Shown: positions 49,442 to 56,507 of the stretch, in pieces
How the letters are laid out: each line of letters begins with the position of its first letter
Numbering within the stretch: the stretch's first letter is position 1
NCBI RefSeq assembly: GCF_002019795.1
Contig: NZ_KV917381.1
Location: 760,001 to 824,000 of the forward strand
Length of the DNA: 64,000 nucleotides
From: Bacillus alkalicellulosilyticus
GTDB taxonomy: Bacteria; Bacillota; Bacilli; Bacillales; Bacillaceae_F
Reading direction: 5' to 3'
Made by a program: the position numbers and the translations under genes
Notes under the pieces: model-generated
Databases searched by the model: none
What the model was told of the DNA's origin: nothing
The model's input: the letters and a program-made list of their open reading frames with translations, nothing else

Positions 49442-50866
49442 TCAATTTGTTAACTTAGTTTTTCCCTCGTTATTTTTAATATAAAGATTGTTAAACTCTA
49501 CTCCACACGCTTTAGCGTGAGTGATCGGATCATATTTTACTTTGTTTTTTAGGACTGTGTAAATAAGTGATGCTATTTTGCCGCATAAGTGCCCAATTGC
49601 CTTTTTCTTGTTCATTCCTTCACTTACCTTACGGTCATAGTATAATTTGAAGACGGTAGGGTGTTTTTGCCCGTTTGCTAGGATAATTAAAGCAATTTGA
49701 TAAAGGACTCTCCTGGCATCTCTAACACCGCTGTATGTCTGTCTTGTGCCAGTTACCGATGTTCCTGACTGCTTGTTTTCCGAAGATACACCTAGATATT
49801 TCTTGAACTCTTTATATGTATTAAATCGTTCAACATCACCTATGACCCCAATCAGTGTACAGGCGATGTTTTCGCTCACAAAAGGAAGGGACATTAAGAT
49901 TTCTGTATATGGGTGAGCATCTAAACCTTTGTCAGGGTCACCCCATAAAAGTTTATGAATCTCTTTGTCAATTAGTTTGATGCTTTCTTCGAGACGTAGG
50001 GCTTCTTCTATAACCCATTTTTGTCTTTCGACAAGATGTTCAGCTGGAACTGCAATAGTGTTAGGCATTACTTTAGCTAATATGTTAGCTGCTCGTTTAG
50101 CCACACTTTTTGCACCAGCTTTCAATAAAAAATTATATATCTCTTCTGCTGTGGCTTCCTTCATATGAAGTCCCGTAGGGAACTCTAAGACTAACTTCAA
50201 CACAGAGGTGCTAGATAGGCTCTTAAAAGCTTTATTTAAATCAGGATGAGTGACTTTTAAAAGCTGTTGAACCTGGTTCTTACGTCGAGTTAATTGGACG
50301 TTTAAATACCATCTGTCCCTCATTACTGTTCGAAATAAAGATTGAAGGACTGATTGAGGTCTAATAAGAGTTACACCTTGCATATGTGGATGTAATTGCT
50401 TATGCCACCCCATATAAGCCATTACTTTGGCATCCATTGAATCAGTTTTTTCAGAGATTCCTAAGTTATTTTTACGGAACTCACCAACGGCTCTATTTTC
50501 AACTTGAAAGAGTTCATAACCCTCATTTAATAACACTTGCTGTATTAGATAAGAATAGTGTCCGCCTGTTGGTTCCAAAAGAATTAAAAAGTCTTTTTTG
50601 GTAAGACAGAATTGTTTTTCAATCCTTCTTAAAGCATTTAAAAACTCAGCGATTCCAGCACTATCGGAGTTGAATTTCATTGTCTTCGTCCTTTTCCAAG
50701 CAATCCCTTTAGGATCTAAGAATGCATCAAATGGAATACAGGATGCAACGTGAAAGCTCGCTCCAATATCAATACCTACATAAAACTGATAAAAATTACG
50801 CTGCCCTTTATGGCTGTTATGCGTGTCATTTCCATAACTAAATGGAGTAATGGTAGTGTTCATCAT
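49442..50866 (-). CDS. IS110 family transposase
   Basis: A 474-residue DEDD recombinase. The N-terminal RuvC-like domain starts YVGIDIGASFHVASCIPFDA (first Asp), FLILLEPTGGHYSYLIQQVL (Glu) and EKTDSMDAKVMAYMGWHKQ (two Asp). The C-terminal Transposase_20 domain has LMSLPFVSENIACTLIGVIG, RFNTYKEFKKYLGVSSENKQ, SGTSVTGTRQTYSGVRDARR with the catalytic Ser region. The ORF is complete and undamaged, so the element may be active. Length is slightly above average (about 400). Confidence 0.93.
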   Translation of the reverse strand: MMNTTITPFSYGNDTHNSHKGQRNFYQFYVGIDIGASFHVASCIPFDAFLDPKGIAWKRTKTMKFNSDSAGIAEFLNALRRIEKQFCLTKKDFLILLEPTGGHYSYLIQQVLLNEGYELFQVENRAVGEFRKNNLGISEKTDSMDAKVMAYMGWHKQLHPHMQGVTLIRPQSVLQSLFRTVMRDRWYLNVQLTRRKNQVQQLLKVTHPDLNKAFKSLSSTSVLKLVLEFPTGLHMKEATAEEIYNFLLKAGAKSVAKRAANILAKVMPNTIAVPAEHLVERQKWVIEEALRLEESIKLIDKEIHKLLWGDPDKGLDAHPYTEILMSLPFVSENIACTLIGVIGDVERFNTYKEFKKYLGVSSENKQSGTSVTGTRQTYSGVRDARRVLYQIALIILANGQKHPTVFKLYYDRKVSEGMNKKKAIGHLCGKIASLIYTVLKNKVKYDPITHAKACGVEFNNLYIKNNEGKTKLTN

Positions 50867-51511
50867 TTCTCCTCCCAGTCGCAGTATGACATATCTGACT
50901 ATCCAAGTTTCCGTGAGAGCTTTGTGCCCATTGTAGTATGTCAGGATTATATCGCCAGATATTAAATCTCATATTTAACACAAGAGTCTAGTTTCCTAGC
51001 TCCAACCAACGGTAGAGTTTCAACTGCTTAATATTATATTGCTTTTGGTTTTCTCCAATATAGTCTTTTAAACAAAATAAAAATTACGACATAAAACCTC
51101 AAAATTCCTCCTAATAAATAAAAAAATCCTGTAAAAAATACAGGAATGAATTTTGGTTATTAAATTGGGGTGCAGTGCCGTTTTATTGTGTAAGTGGAGT
51201 GCCTCACATCAATATTAGAGGTCTAACTTATAGCCCCATTCCAGTAAGTCGGAATCACTATAAGGGTCACTGCACAACATAATTTTACATCACTTTTAAC
51301 CATAAAAAAACCCAATGTCCTCAAACTAACGGTAGGGTTCCACTAAATTAGTGATCCCACATTTAAGTCAAAGGTACATCGGTAGTTCTATTATACAATT
51401 AATTAAAAGAATATTGAATATATTATCTGTTACAATGGATTTAATCACTTGGCATACAATAGTATGTAGTGCTTCAAATCATATCTATATTAGTGTAAAG
51501 CATTACGGAAA
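50867..51511. other. Long non-coding region beside the transposase
   Basis: No ORF of note. Two similar motifs, CCAACGGTAGAGTTTC (51007-51022) and CTAACGGTAGGGTTCC (51325-51341), contain the CTAACGG core of the chromosomal repeat. Region includes the candidate bridge RNA. Confidence 0.5.
51127..51345 (-). ncRNA. Candidate IS110 bridge RNA region
   Basis: The non-coding DNA upstream of the transposase holds strong nested pairing: TCCTGTA/TACAGGA (51127-51145); GTGCAGTG (51170-51177) with CACTGCAC (51268-51275), enclosing ATTCC/GGAAT and TTATAG/CTATAA; and AACCC/GGGTT (51308-51336). IS110 elements encode a structured bridge RNA on this side of the transposase that base-pairs with target and donor DNA. 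Seen: pairing. Known: family property. Inferred: this RNA. Confidence 0.4.
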
Positions 51512-51570
51512 GTAACGGAGGCTAATGCTTAACAAGGGTATTGCCTATTCTTGTTGAAGAAAAGGGAGGG
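51512..51570 (+). repeat. CTAACGG-family repeat, class A
   Basis: GTAACGGAGGCTAATGCTTA, ACAAGGGTATTGCC, TATTCTTGTTGAAGAAAAG, GGAGGG. Followed by AATGTTCAATAAG, a tail also seen after other copies. Confidence 0.85.
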
Positions 51571-51607
51571 AATGTTCAATAAGATAAGGTAAGGGGGGGG
51601 TGATTAT

Positions 51608-51841
51608 TTGCTAAAAATTCTACGTTATGTTTTATCAGTGATAGTTATTTTATTTGCTGCTTATGGACTAATTACTCAAAATTTTAAATATAGCCATATT
51701 ATGACGTTTTTCATGGGTTTAATGATGTTAGTTATGGGATTAGAAGAATTTCGAAAAGACCGAAAAGCGTATGGTTGGTTATTTGTTGTTGTTTTTTTAT
51801 TTTCATTATTTGTTTCAATTCAAGGTTTTTTATTAAGCTAA
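51608..51841 (+). CDS. DUF3953 membrane protein
   Basis: A 77-residue protein with three helices: MLKILRYVLSVIVILFAAYG, SHIMTFFMGLMMLVMGLEEF, YGWLFVVVFLFSLFVSIQGF, matching DUF3953. Start TTG 51608 after AAGGGGGGGTGATTAT. The stop codon TAA (51839-51841) is the TAA inside the GCTAACGG that opens the next repeat, so gene and repeat interlock. Confidence 0.85.
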   Translation: MLKILRYVLSVIVILFAAYGLITQNFKYSHIMTFFMGLMMLVMGLEEFRKDRKAYGWLFVVVFLFSLFVSIQGFLLS

Positions 51842-51899
51842 CGGGGTGCAAATGCTTAAAAAGGGTGTATTCGCCTTTTCTTACTGAAGTAAAGAGCAG
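51837..51899 (+). repeat. CTAACGG-family repeat, class A
   Basis: GCTAACGGGGTGCAAATGCT, TAAAAAGGGTGTATTCGCC, TTTTCTTACTGAAGTAAAG, AGCAG. Supplies the stop codon of the preceding gene. Confidence 0.9.
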
Positions 51900-51954
51900 A
51901 ATTATTCAATAAGAATAGTGAAAATTACTCAAAACATACTAAGGAGTGATTACA

Positions 51955-52241
51955 GTGGAGGCGGTTGTACTTGACCTTGATGGTACACTGTTAAGTTCCA
52001 AAAAACAGCTTAGTGAAAGAAATAAAAAAAACGTTATAACCTTATTGAAGCTAAATATACCTATAATTATAGCGTTGTATTTGGAGACGACTTCAATGAC
52101 ATAGGAATGTTTCAACTATGTGGTTACCCTGTAGCGATGGGGAATGCAATAGAAGAATTAAAATACATAGCAAAAGAAGTTACAGATACTAATGATAACG
52201 ATGGTGTGGCAATAACATTAGAAGCATTGTTCAAATTGTAA
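51955..52241 (+). pseudogene. Cof-type HAD hydrolase with large internal deletion
   Basis: GTG 51955 (SD AAGGAG) starts EAVVLDLDGTLLSSKKQLSE, the HAD motif I. After about 40 codons the frame breaks at IIIALYLETTSMT* and resumes in another frame with VFGDDFNDIGMFQLCGYPVA, the C-terminal GDDxND motif, to TAA 52239-52241. The roughly 180 residues between (cap domain) are missing. Dead gene. Confidence 0.8.
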
Positions 52242-52299
52242 TGACCAATACAGGCTAATTCCAATTTCAATTAAATATTTATAGTAAGAATGTGAAGGA

Positions 52300-52357
52300 T
52301 TAGGAGGCGAATGCTTAAGAAGGGTATTCGCCTTTTCTTGTTGACGTAAAGTAGCAG
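52300..52357 (+). repeat. CTAACGG-family repeat, class A, 5' end altered
   Basis: GGATTAGGAGGCGAATGCTT, AAGAAGGGTATTCGCC, TTTTCTTGTTGACGTAAAG, TAGCAG. Stem GGCGAAT/ATTCGCC is perfect. Confidence 0.85.
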
Positions 52358-52441
52358 GATACTACGATATGGAATCACTAAAAAAGGACATGAATTAACC
52401 TTGTAGAATTATATAAATTAGCTTATTTAGGGGGACAGAAA

Positions 52442-52978
52442 ATGAACAGATTAAATCTAATAACACTCGGTACAAAGGACATTGTAAAGTCTCATAATTT
52501 CTTTAAAGAACTTGGGTTTGACACCTCAATTAGAGGGACAGAATCAAACCCTTTCATAATTTTTTTTAGAAATGAAGGGACAAGAATTGCACTATACCCT
52601 ATAGAAGAACTTGCTAAAGATATTAATAATGAAACTCCACCTGTTATTTCAAGTGGATTTCCAGGCATAACATTAGCTTACAATGCAAAATCAATAGAAG
52701 AACTTGCTAAAGATATTAATAATGAAACTCCACCTGTTATTTCAAGTGGATTTCCAGGCATAACATTAGCTTACAATGCAAAATCAATAGAAGAAGTTGA
52801 TGAAGTATTAAAGAAAGCAGAATTAGCGGGAGCAATAATCCAAAAGGAGCCAAAAAAGACTGATTGGGGAGGCTATGGAGGCTATTTCACCGACCTTGAT
52901 GGCTACTATTGGGAAGTTGCGTATGGAGAAGATTGGGAATTTGATGAATCTAATATGTTAGTTATTAATGACCAATAA
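52442..52978 (+). CDS. VOC/glyoxalase family protein with internal 31-residue duplication
   Basis: A 178-residue VOC protein: LNLITLGTKDIVKSHNFFKE, LGFDTSIRG, IIFFRNEGTRIALYPIEELA, and IQKEPKKTDWGGYGGYFTDL, DGYYWEVAYGEDWEF are complete. Residues from EELAKDINN to LAYNAKSI occur twice in tandem without any change (93 bp each). A normal member has about 147 residues, so the extra copy is inserted between beta strands and may disturb the fold. SD GGGGGACAGAAA. Confidence 0.88.
   Translation: MNRLNLITLGTKDIVKSHNFFKELGFDTSIRGTESNPFIIFFRNEGTRIALYPIEELAKDINNETPPVISSGFPGITLAYNAKSIEELAKDINNETPPVISSGFPGITLAYNAKSIEEVDEVLKKAELAGAIIQKEPKKTDWGGYGGYFTDLDGYYWEVAYGEDWEFDESNMLVINDQ
52601..52786 (+). repeat. 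Perfect tandem duplication, 2 x 93 bp, in frame
   Basis: 52601-52693 and 52694-52786 are identical at all positions and encode 31 residues each. ATAGAAGAA is present at both ends and after the second unit (52787), suggesting slippage between short direct repeats. Confidence 0.95.
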
Positions 52979-53020
52979 TTTAATTTGAAAGTATATGATT
53001 GTGAAGTAATGTACTTAAAG

Positions 53021-53076
53021 TAAAGGGAGCAATAGTCCAAGAAGCCGTTGCTTTCTTTGTCGTGCTAACGAAGCAG
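53021..53076 (+). repeat. CTAACGG-family repeat, class C
   Basis: TAAAGGGAGCAATAGTCCAA, GAAGCCGTTGCT, TTCTTTGTCGTGCTAACG, AAGCAG. Stem AGCAA/TTGCT. Confidence 0.8.
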
Positions 53077-53128
53077 ATTACTTCCATAGAATCTTATAAT
53101 ATTTAATAAGAGTGAAGGGGAAATAAAA

Positions 53129-53602
53129 ATGAATTTAATAATTGATACTGCTAACACAAGTGATTTTTATGCCGTTAATTCCATTGTTAAGGAAGGACAA
53201 GATGAACATGCTGAAGCATTACCACATGTATTAAAAAAAATAGACCATGTAATGCCAGAATCCTATTTTCAAGAGTTATTGGAAGACCCCGATTATGAAA
53301 TATTAGTGGCAAGAGAAAATGGAGAAGTAGTTGCATTCGCTGTAATGGAAATAAAAGAGGATCCTCCTTTTGAATCTATGACACCAAGAAAATATGCTTA
53401 TATGAATGATTTTGGAGTTAATAATAGTAATCAAAGAAAAGGAATAGGTAGAGTATTATTCGATGAATGTGTTAAATGGTCTAAGACCAAAGGTGCATCA
53501 TCATTGGATTTAAACGTATGGGAGTTTAATCAAAATGCCATTTCTTTTTATGAGAGTCTATGAATGAAAAGCATTAGCCAAAAGATGACCTTACCTTTTT
53601 AG
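53129..53602 (+). pseudogene. GNAT acetyltransferase, C-terminus cut by opal codon
   Basis: The first 144 residues are a good GNAT: VVAFAVMEIKEDPPFESMTP, YAYMNDFGVNNSNQRKGIGR (acetyl-CoA loop), LDLNVWEFNQNAISFYESL. TGA (53561-53563) then replaces the expected Gly codon of FYESLG; the same frame goes on MKSISQKMTLPF and stops TAG 53600-53602, exactly the missing final strand.  A single G-to-T change explains it. The product to 53563 lacks the last strand and may be unstable. SD AAGGGGAAATAAAA. Confidence 0.8.
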
Positions 53603-53625
53603 AAAAGTAATATTCCATAGTTGTT

Positions 53626-53705
53626 CTTCAACTAAAGGAGGCTTATGAGGAATAAGAAGAGGTTTAAGCAGGGTTAGTATCTCTCCTTGTTGAAGTAAAG
53701 AACAG
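53626..53705 (+). repeat. CTAACGG-family repeat, class B (long form)
   Basis: CTTCAACTAAAGGAGGCTTA, TGAGGAATAAGAAGAGG, AGCAGGGTTAGTATCTCTCC, TTGTTGAAGTAAAGAACAG. CTTCAAC and GTTGAAG at the two ends are inverted repeats. Confidence 0.85.
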
Positions 53706-53770
53706 GTTTGTTTAAGATGTATTCTTAAATGGTAGAAGAGATTTTATTAAATTTATGGGGTGGCTTTATT

Positions 53771-54559
53771 GTGAAAAGCATTTGGCAAACAGATAATGAC
53801 TACGGCAGATTAGAACCTTTAACAGATGAGTTAGTAGAAATAGCGGAAGAAAAATTGAAAATTAAATTACCAAGTACCTACATAAATATCTTGAAACAAC
53901 AAAACGGTGGTTATATGAAATATAATGCACACCCTTCAGATGTACCAACTTCTTGGGCTGATGACCATGTTAATGTTGACCATCTATTTGGAATAGGAAC
54001 GGGTAAAGAAAAAGGAATATTAGAAAGTGAATATTTAATTGGAGAATGGGATTTACCTAAAAATGTTGTGCTAATTTCAGGAGAAGGACATTCATGGATT
54101 GCACTTGATTATAGGAGTAGGAAAACCGAACCTTCTGTTATTTTAATTGATGTTGATGCAGAACAGATTATTGAATTGGCTCCAAACTTTGACTCCTTTC
54201 TAAATGGGTTATATGAAGAATCCGTAGAATTTGAAGATGAACCTACAGACGACATACAACGTCAATGGACAATAACTGAAATCAACGATACATTTTCAGA
54301 TGATAATGAATTAGAAATTGCCTACGCATTAGATTATCTTTCGTCAAATGCCACTGAACAAAAGCAATTTATTGAGCAGAGCTTAATTAAACTGCTTCAA
54401 CATTCTAAATTAGCAATAAGAGAAACAGCAACCAATTATGCTTATCATTTTTATGAAAACGGAATACTGTCCACAAATTGCGTAGAAAGTATTGTGAAAA
54501 TTATACGGGATGATAATGAAATAGAATATTTTGCTGATATGTATTTTGCAGGTTTGTAA
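53771..54559 (+). CDS. SMI1/KNR4 (SUKH) family protein
   Basis: A 262-residue protein. The SUKH domain covers residues 1-140: IWQTDNDYGRLEPLTDELVE, IAEEKLKIKLPSTYINILKQ, QNGGYM, GEGHSWIALDYRSR. A C-terminal HEAT-like/helical region follows (ALDYLSSNATEQKQFIEQSL). Start GTG 53771 after GGGGTGGCTTTATT. SUKH proteins are often toxin immunity factors; no toxin is nearby. Single-gene unit between two repeats. Confidence 0.87.
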   Translation: MKSIWQTDNDYGRLEPLTDELVEIAEEKLKIKLPSTYINILKQQNGGYMKYNAHPSDVPTSWADDHVNVDHLFGIGTGKEKGILESEYLIGEWDLPKNVVLISGEGHSWIALDYRSRKTEPSVILIDVDAEQIIELAPNFDSFLNGLYEESVEFEDEPTDDIQRQWTITEINDTFSDDNELEIAYALDYLSSNATEQKQFIEQSLIKLLQHSKLAIRETATNYAYHFYENGILSTNCVESIVKIIRDDNEIEYFADMYFAGL

Positions 54560-54601
54560 GATTACAAAGACATATGGTTATTTATAGTATTTGATTATTG
54601 T

Positions 54602-54666
54602 GCTAACGAGTAGCGATTGCTTAATAAAGGTATTCGTCTTTTCTTGTTGTTGAAGTAGAGAAGCAG
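54602..54666 (+). repeat. CTAACGG-family repeat, class A
   Basis: GCTAACGAGTAGCGATTGCT, TAATAAAGGTATTCG, TCTTTTCTTGTTGTTGAAG, AGAGAAGCAG. Confidence 0.9.
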
Positions 54667-54707
54667 AATTCTTGAATAAGTACATCAAAAAACGGACGAG
54701 AAATAGA

Positions 54708-54934
54708 TTGGAACCTATTAAAATTGTAGAGTAAAACAAAGAAAACCTCGAAGATACGAATTGTTACTGTACAAGCTCCTTTTGTTTTTGAACTACTTGT
54801 ACCTAAATTTGGGTATTTCCCAAATCTATATTTTTCCAAAGGATTGGGATGAGAGGTTGAAAAGATTTAACGAATTATCAATTCTACGAGCGCTGCAGTG
54901 TCCAATTGTAGATATAGCAACTGATAATGTTTAG
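54708..54934 (+). pseudogene. Frameshifted fragment of an unknown gene
   Basis: Open stretches in different frames: LEPIKIVE, then KTSKIRIVTVQAPFVFELLV, PKFGYFPNLYFSKGLG, then DWDERLKRFNELSILRALQC, PIVDIATDNV and TAG 54932-54934. They read as one gene of about 70 residues with two frameshifts. No family known. Confidence 0.5.
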
Positions 54935-54948
54935 AGGGAGCAAACAAA

Positions 54949-55122
54949 TTAGATATAAAAGCACAAATTATTGATTTAAAGGATAGAGAAGAATTGTTGG
55001 AACTTTCACCTACGCCTTATGGTATCTATGGAGTAATTTATAAAAATGAATTGATTTCGTTCCATAGACTTACGGTACATTCTGTAATGAAGAGATTAAA
55101 AGAGTTAACTCAATTCAACTAA
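54949..55122 (+). pseudogene. Short ORF lacking a start codon
   Basis: An in-frame stretch LDIKAQIIDLKDREELLELS, PTPYGIYGVIYKNELISFHR, LTVHSVMKRLKELTQFN preceded by SD AGAGGGAG but starting with TTA (54949) instead of TTG. A single G-to-A change would abolish the start. The stop TAA (55120-55122) is the TAA of the CTAATGG that begins the next repeat. It resembles the C-terminal part of some Bacillus GNAT (YoaP-like) proteins, weakly. Confidence 0.5.
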
Positions 55123-55180
55123 TGGATGCGATGCTTTAATAATTGTAGCATCGCTTTCTTTGTTCGACTAGCGAATAAGG
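55114..55180 (+). repeat. CTAACGG-family repeat, class A
   Basis: TTCAACTAATGGATGCGATG, CTTTAATAATTGTA, GCATCGCTTTCTTTG, TTCGACTAGCG. Perfect stem GCGATGC/GCATCGC. The 3' end has TTCGACTAGCG in place of GTTGAAGTAAAG. Confidence 0.85.
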
Positions 55181-55231
55181 TTAATTGAATAAAGAAATGT
55201 AATAGTTCTTATCAATAAAGAGGGAGACGCT

Positions 55232-55750
55232 ATGGAAAAACATGTCGTTATTGAGGATTATACACCAGATTGGGTGCGACGATTTCAAGAGGAAAAAAAT
55301 ATTCTAAAAGGGATAATGAGTGAAAAGGCAATTGCCATTGAACACATTGGAAGTACATCTGTTGAAGGGTTGGGAGCCAAACCAATATTAGATATTATGG
55401 TTGGAGTTAACCATCTTATAGAAGTAGATGAGTTTATTGAACCTTTAGAAAAAATCGGCTATGAATTTGTATTTCATAAAGAGTTTTCTAATAGACGGTT
55501 TTTTAGAAAAGGAAAATGGAGAGCAGGTACACATCATTTACATTTCTATAAATATGAAAGCGATGAATGGAGTAATAATATCTTATTTCGAGATTTTTTA
55601 AGGGCTAACAGTGAGGAACTTATACGTTATCATCAATTGAAAAAGGAGTTAGCCGAAAAATATCACAACGATAGAGTTGCATATACCAAAGCGAAAGAAC
55701 CGTTTATTCAGTATATAATTCAAAAAGCAAAAGAAAAAGCCAATAAATAA
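55232..55750 (+). CDS. GrpB/UPF0157 family nucleotidyltransferase-like protein
   Basis: A 172-residue GrpB family protein: VVIEDYTPDWVRRFQEEKNI, IAIEHIGSTSVEGLGAKPIL, DIMVGVNHL (GSTSxxGLxxKPxID nucleotidyltransferase motif), GTHHLHFYKYESDEWSNNIL, LFRDFLRANSEELIRYHQLK. Function unknown; the fold adds nucleotides to unknown acceptors. SD AGAGGGAGACGCT. Complete. Confidence 0.92.
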   Translation: MEKHVVIEDYTPDWVRRFQEEKNILKGIMSEKAIAIEHIGSTSVEGLGAKPILDIMVGVNHLIEVDEFIEPLEKIGYEFVFHKEFSNRRFFRKGKWRAGTHHLHFYKYESDEWSNNILFRDFLRANSEELIRYHQLKKELAEKYHNDRVAYTKAKEPFIQYIIQKAKEKANK

Positions 55751-55762
55751 AATTAAATTCAA

Positions 55763-55823
55763 TTACCGTAGGCAATAGCTGAATAAAGGTTATCGCCTTT
55801 CTCTTGTTGAAGTAAAGGAGCAG
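55763..55823 (+). repeat. CTAACGG-family repeat, class A
   Basis: TTACCGTAGGCAATAGCTG, AATAAAGGTTATCGCC, TTTCTCTTGTTGAAGTAAAG, GAGCAG. Confidence 0.88.
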
Positions 55824-55861
55824 GATAATTTAACAGACAATATTTTTGGGAGGACTATTGA

Positions 55862-56287
55862 GTGAGAAGGAATTATTTACTTTTTATATTAATATTCTTA
55901 GTTTTTGTGGGAGGTTGTAATGAGAAAACAAATGAAGGTGTACTAATTAACAATAAAGAAGTGATAAGTGTGTCCCTTAATGTAGATCCAATGTGGGAAA
56001 ACGGTGATAACAAATCATTTAAAACTAAAGAGTTTAAAGATGAAAGTAGTATAAAAATTTTTATTGAAGCAATAGAAAATGTTGTGCAATTGGAAGGTAT
56101 TTTAAATTATAAGTCGGAGTTCGATGTGACAGTAACCTATATAGATAAAACTACCGAACGATATCATTTAAACTTAGGTGTCGAAACAGAAGATGAAGGA
56201 TTGCTTGTCATTCTACCAGACACTAATCACGGATATATAATTAAAAAGGAAGATGCAAATAAACTGAGGGGAATTATCTATAAATAA
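55862..56287 (+). CDS. Lipoprotein, 141 aa (YhfM-like)
   Basis: Signal peptide MRRNYLLFILIFLVFVGGC with lipobox VGGC. The domain SVSLNVDPMWENGDNKSFKT, KIFIEAIENVVQLEGILNY, SEFDVTVTYIDKTTERYHLN resembles the C-terminal domain of Bacillus YhfM-type lipoproteins. Start GTG 55862 with TGGGAGGACTATTGA. A terminator follows. Confidence 0.75.
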   Translation: MRRNYLLFILIFLVFVGGCNEKTNEGVLINNKEVISVSLNVDPMWENGDNKSFKTKEFKDESSIKIFIEAIENVVQLEGILNYKSEFDVTVTYIDKTTERYHLNLGVETEDEGLLVILPDTNHGYIIKKEDANKLRGIIYK

Positions 56288-56321
56288 AACATCACCAATT
56301 AAACAAATAAATTTCGATAAA

Positions 56322-56355
56322 TGGTGTTGACTTTAATTAGTAGCACCGTTTTTTT
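56322..56355 (+). terminator. Rho-independent terminator
   Basis: GGTGTT pairs with AGCACC (one G-U pair) around GACTTTAATTAGT, then TTTTTTT. Confidence 0.7.
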
Positions 56356-56368
56356 CATCGTTCTTGAA

Positions 56369-56428
56369 CTAACGGGAGCGAATGCTTAAGAAGGCTATTC
56401 GCTTTTTTTTGTTGAAGTAAAGGAGCAG
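56369..56428 (+). repeat. CTAACGG-family repeat, class A
   Basis: CTAACGGGAGCGAATGCTTA, AGAAGGCTATTCGC, TTTTTTTTGTTGAAGTAAAG, GAGCAG. Stem AGCGAAT/ATTCGCT is perfect. Nearest to the family consensus. Confidence 0.95.
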
Positions 56429-56507
56429 TAATGTTCAATAAGGACTAAAACAATTTGTATATTTTCGTCGTTTATATATAGAGAAAAATCGAAGAGGGTT
56501 GTGTGAA

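Larger units (their letters stand above)
49316..51481 (-). mobile_element. IS110-family insertion sequence (approximate limits)
   Basis: Contains the transposase gene on the minus strand with about 50 bp of non-coding DNA beyond its stop and more than 500 bp upstream of its start. GTAGTGCTT occurs at both proposed edges (about 49321 and 51465); exact ends and target duplication cannot be set, as IS110 elements lack terminal inverted repeats. It sits between a gene (48736-49275) and the repeat at 51512, which probably belonged together. Confidence 0.6.
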
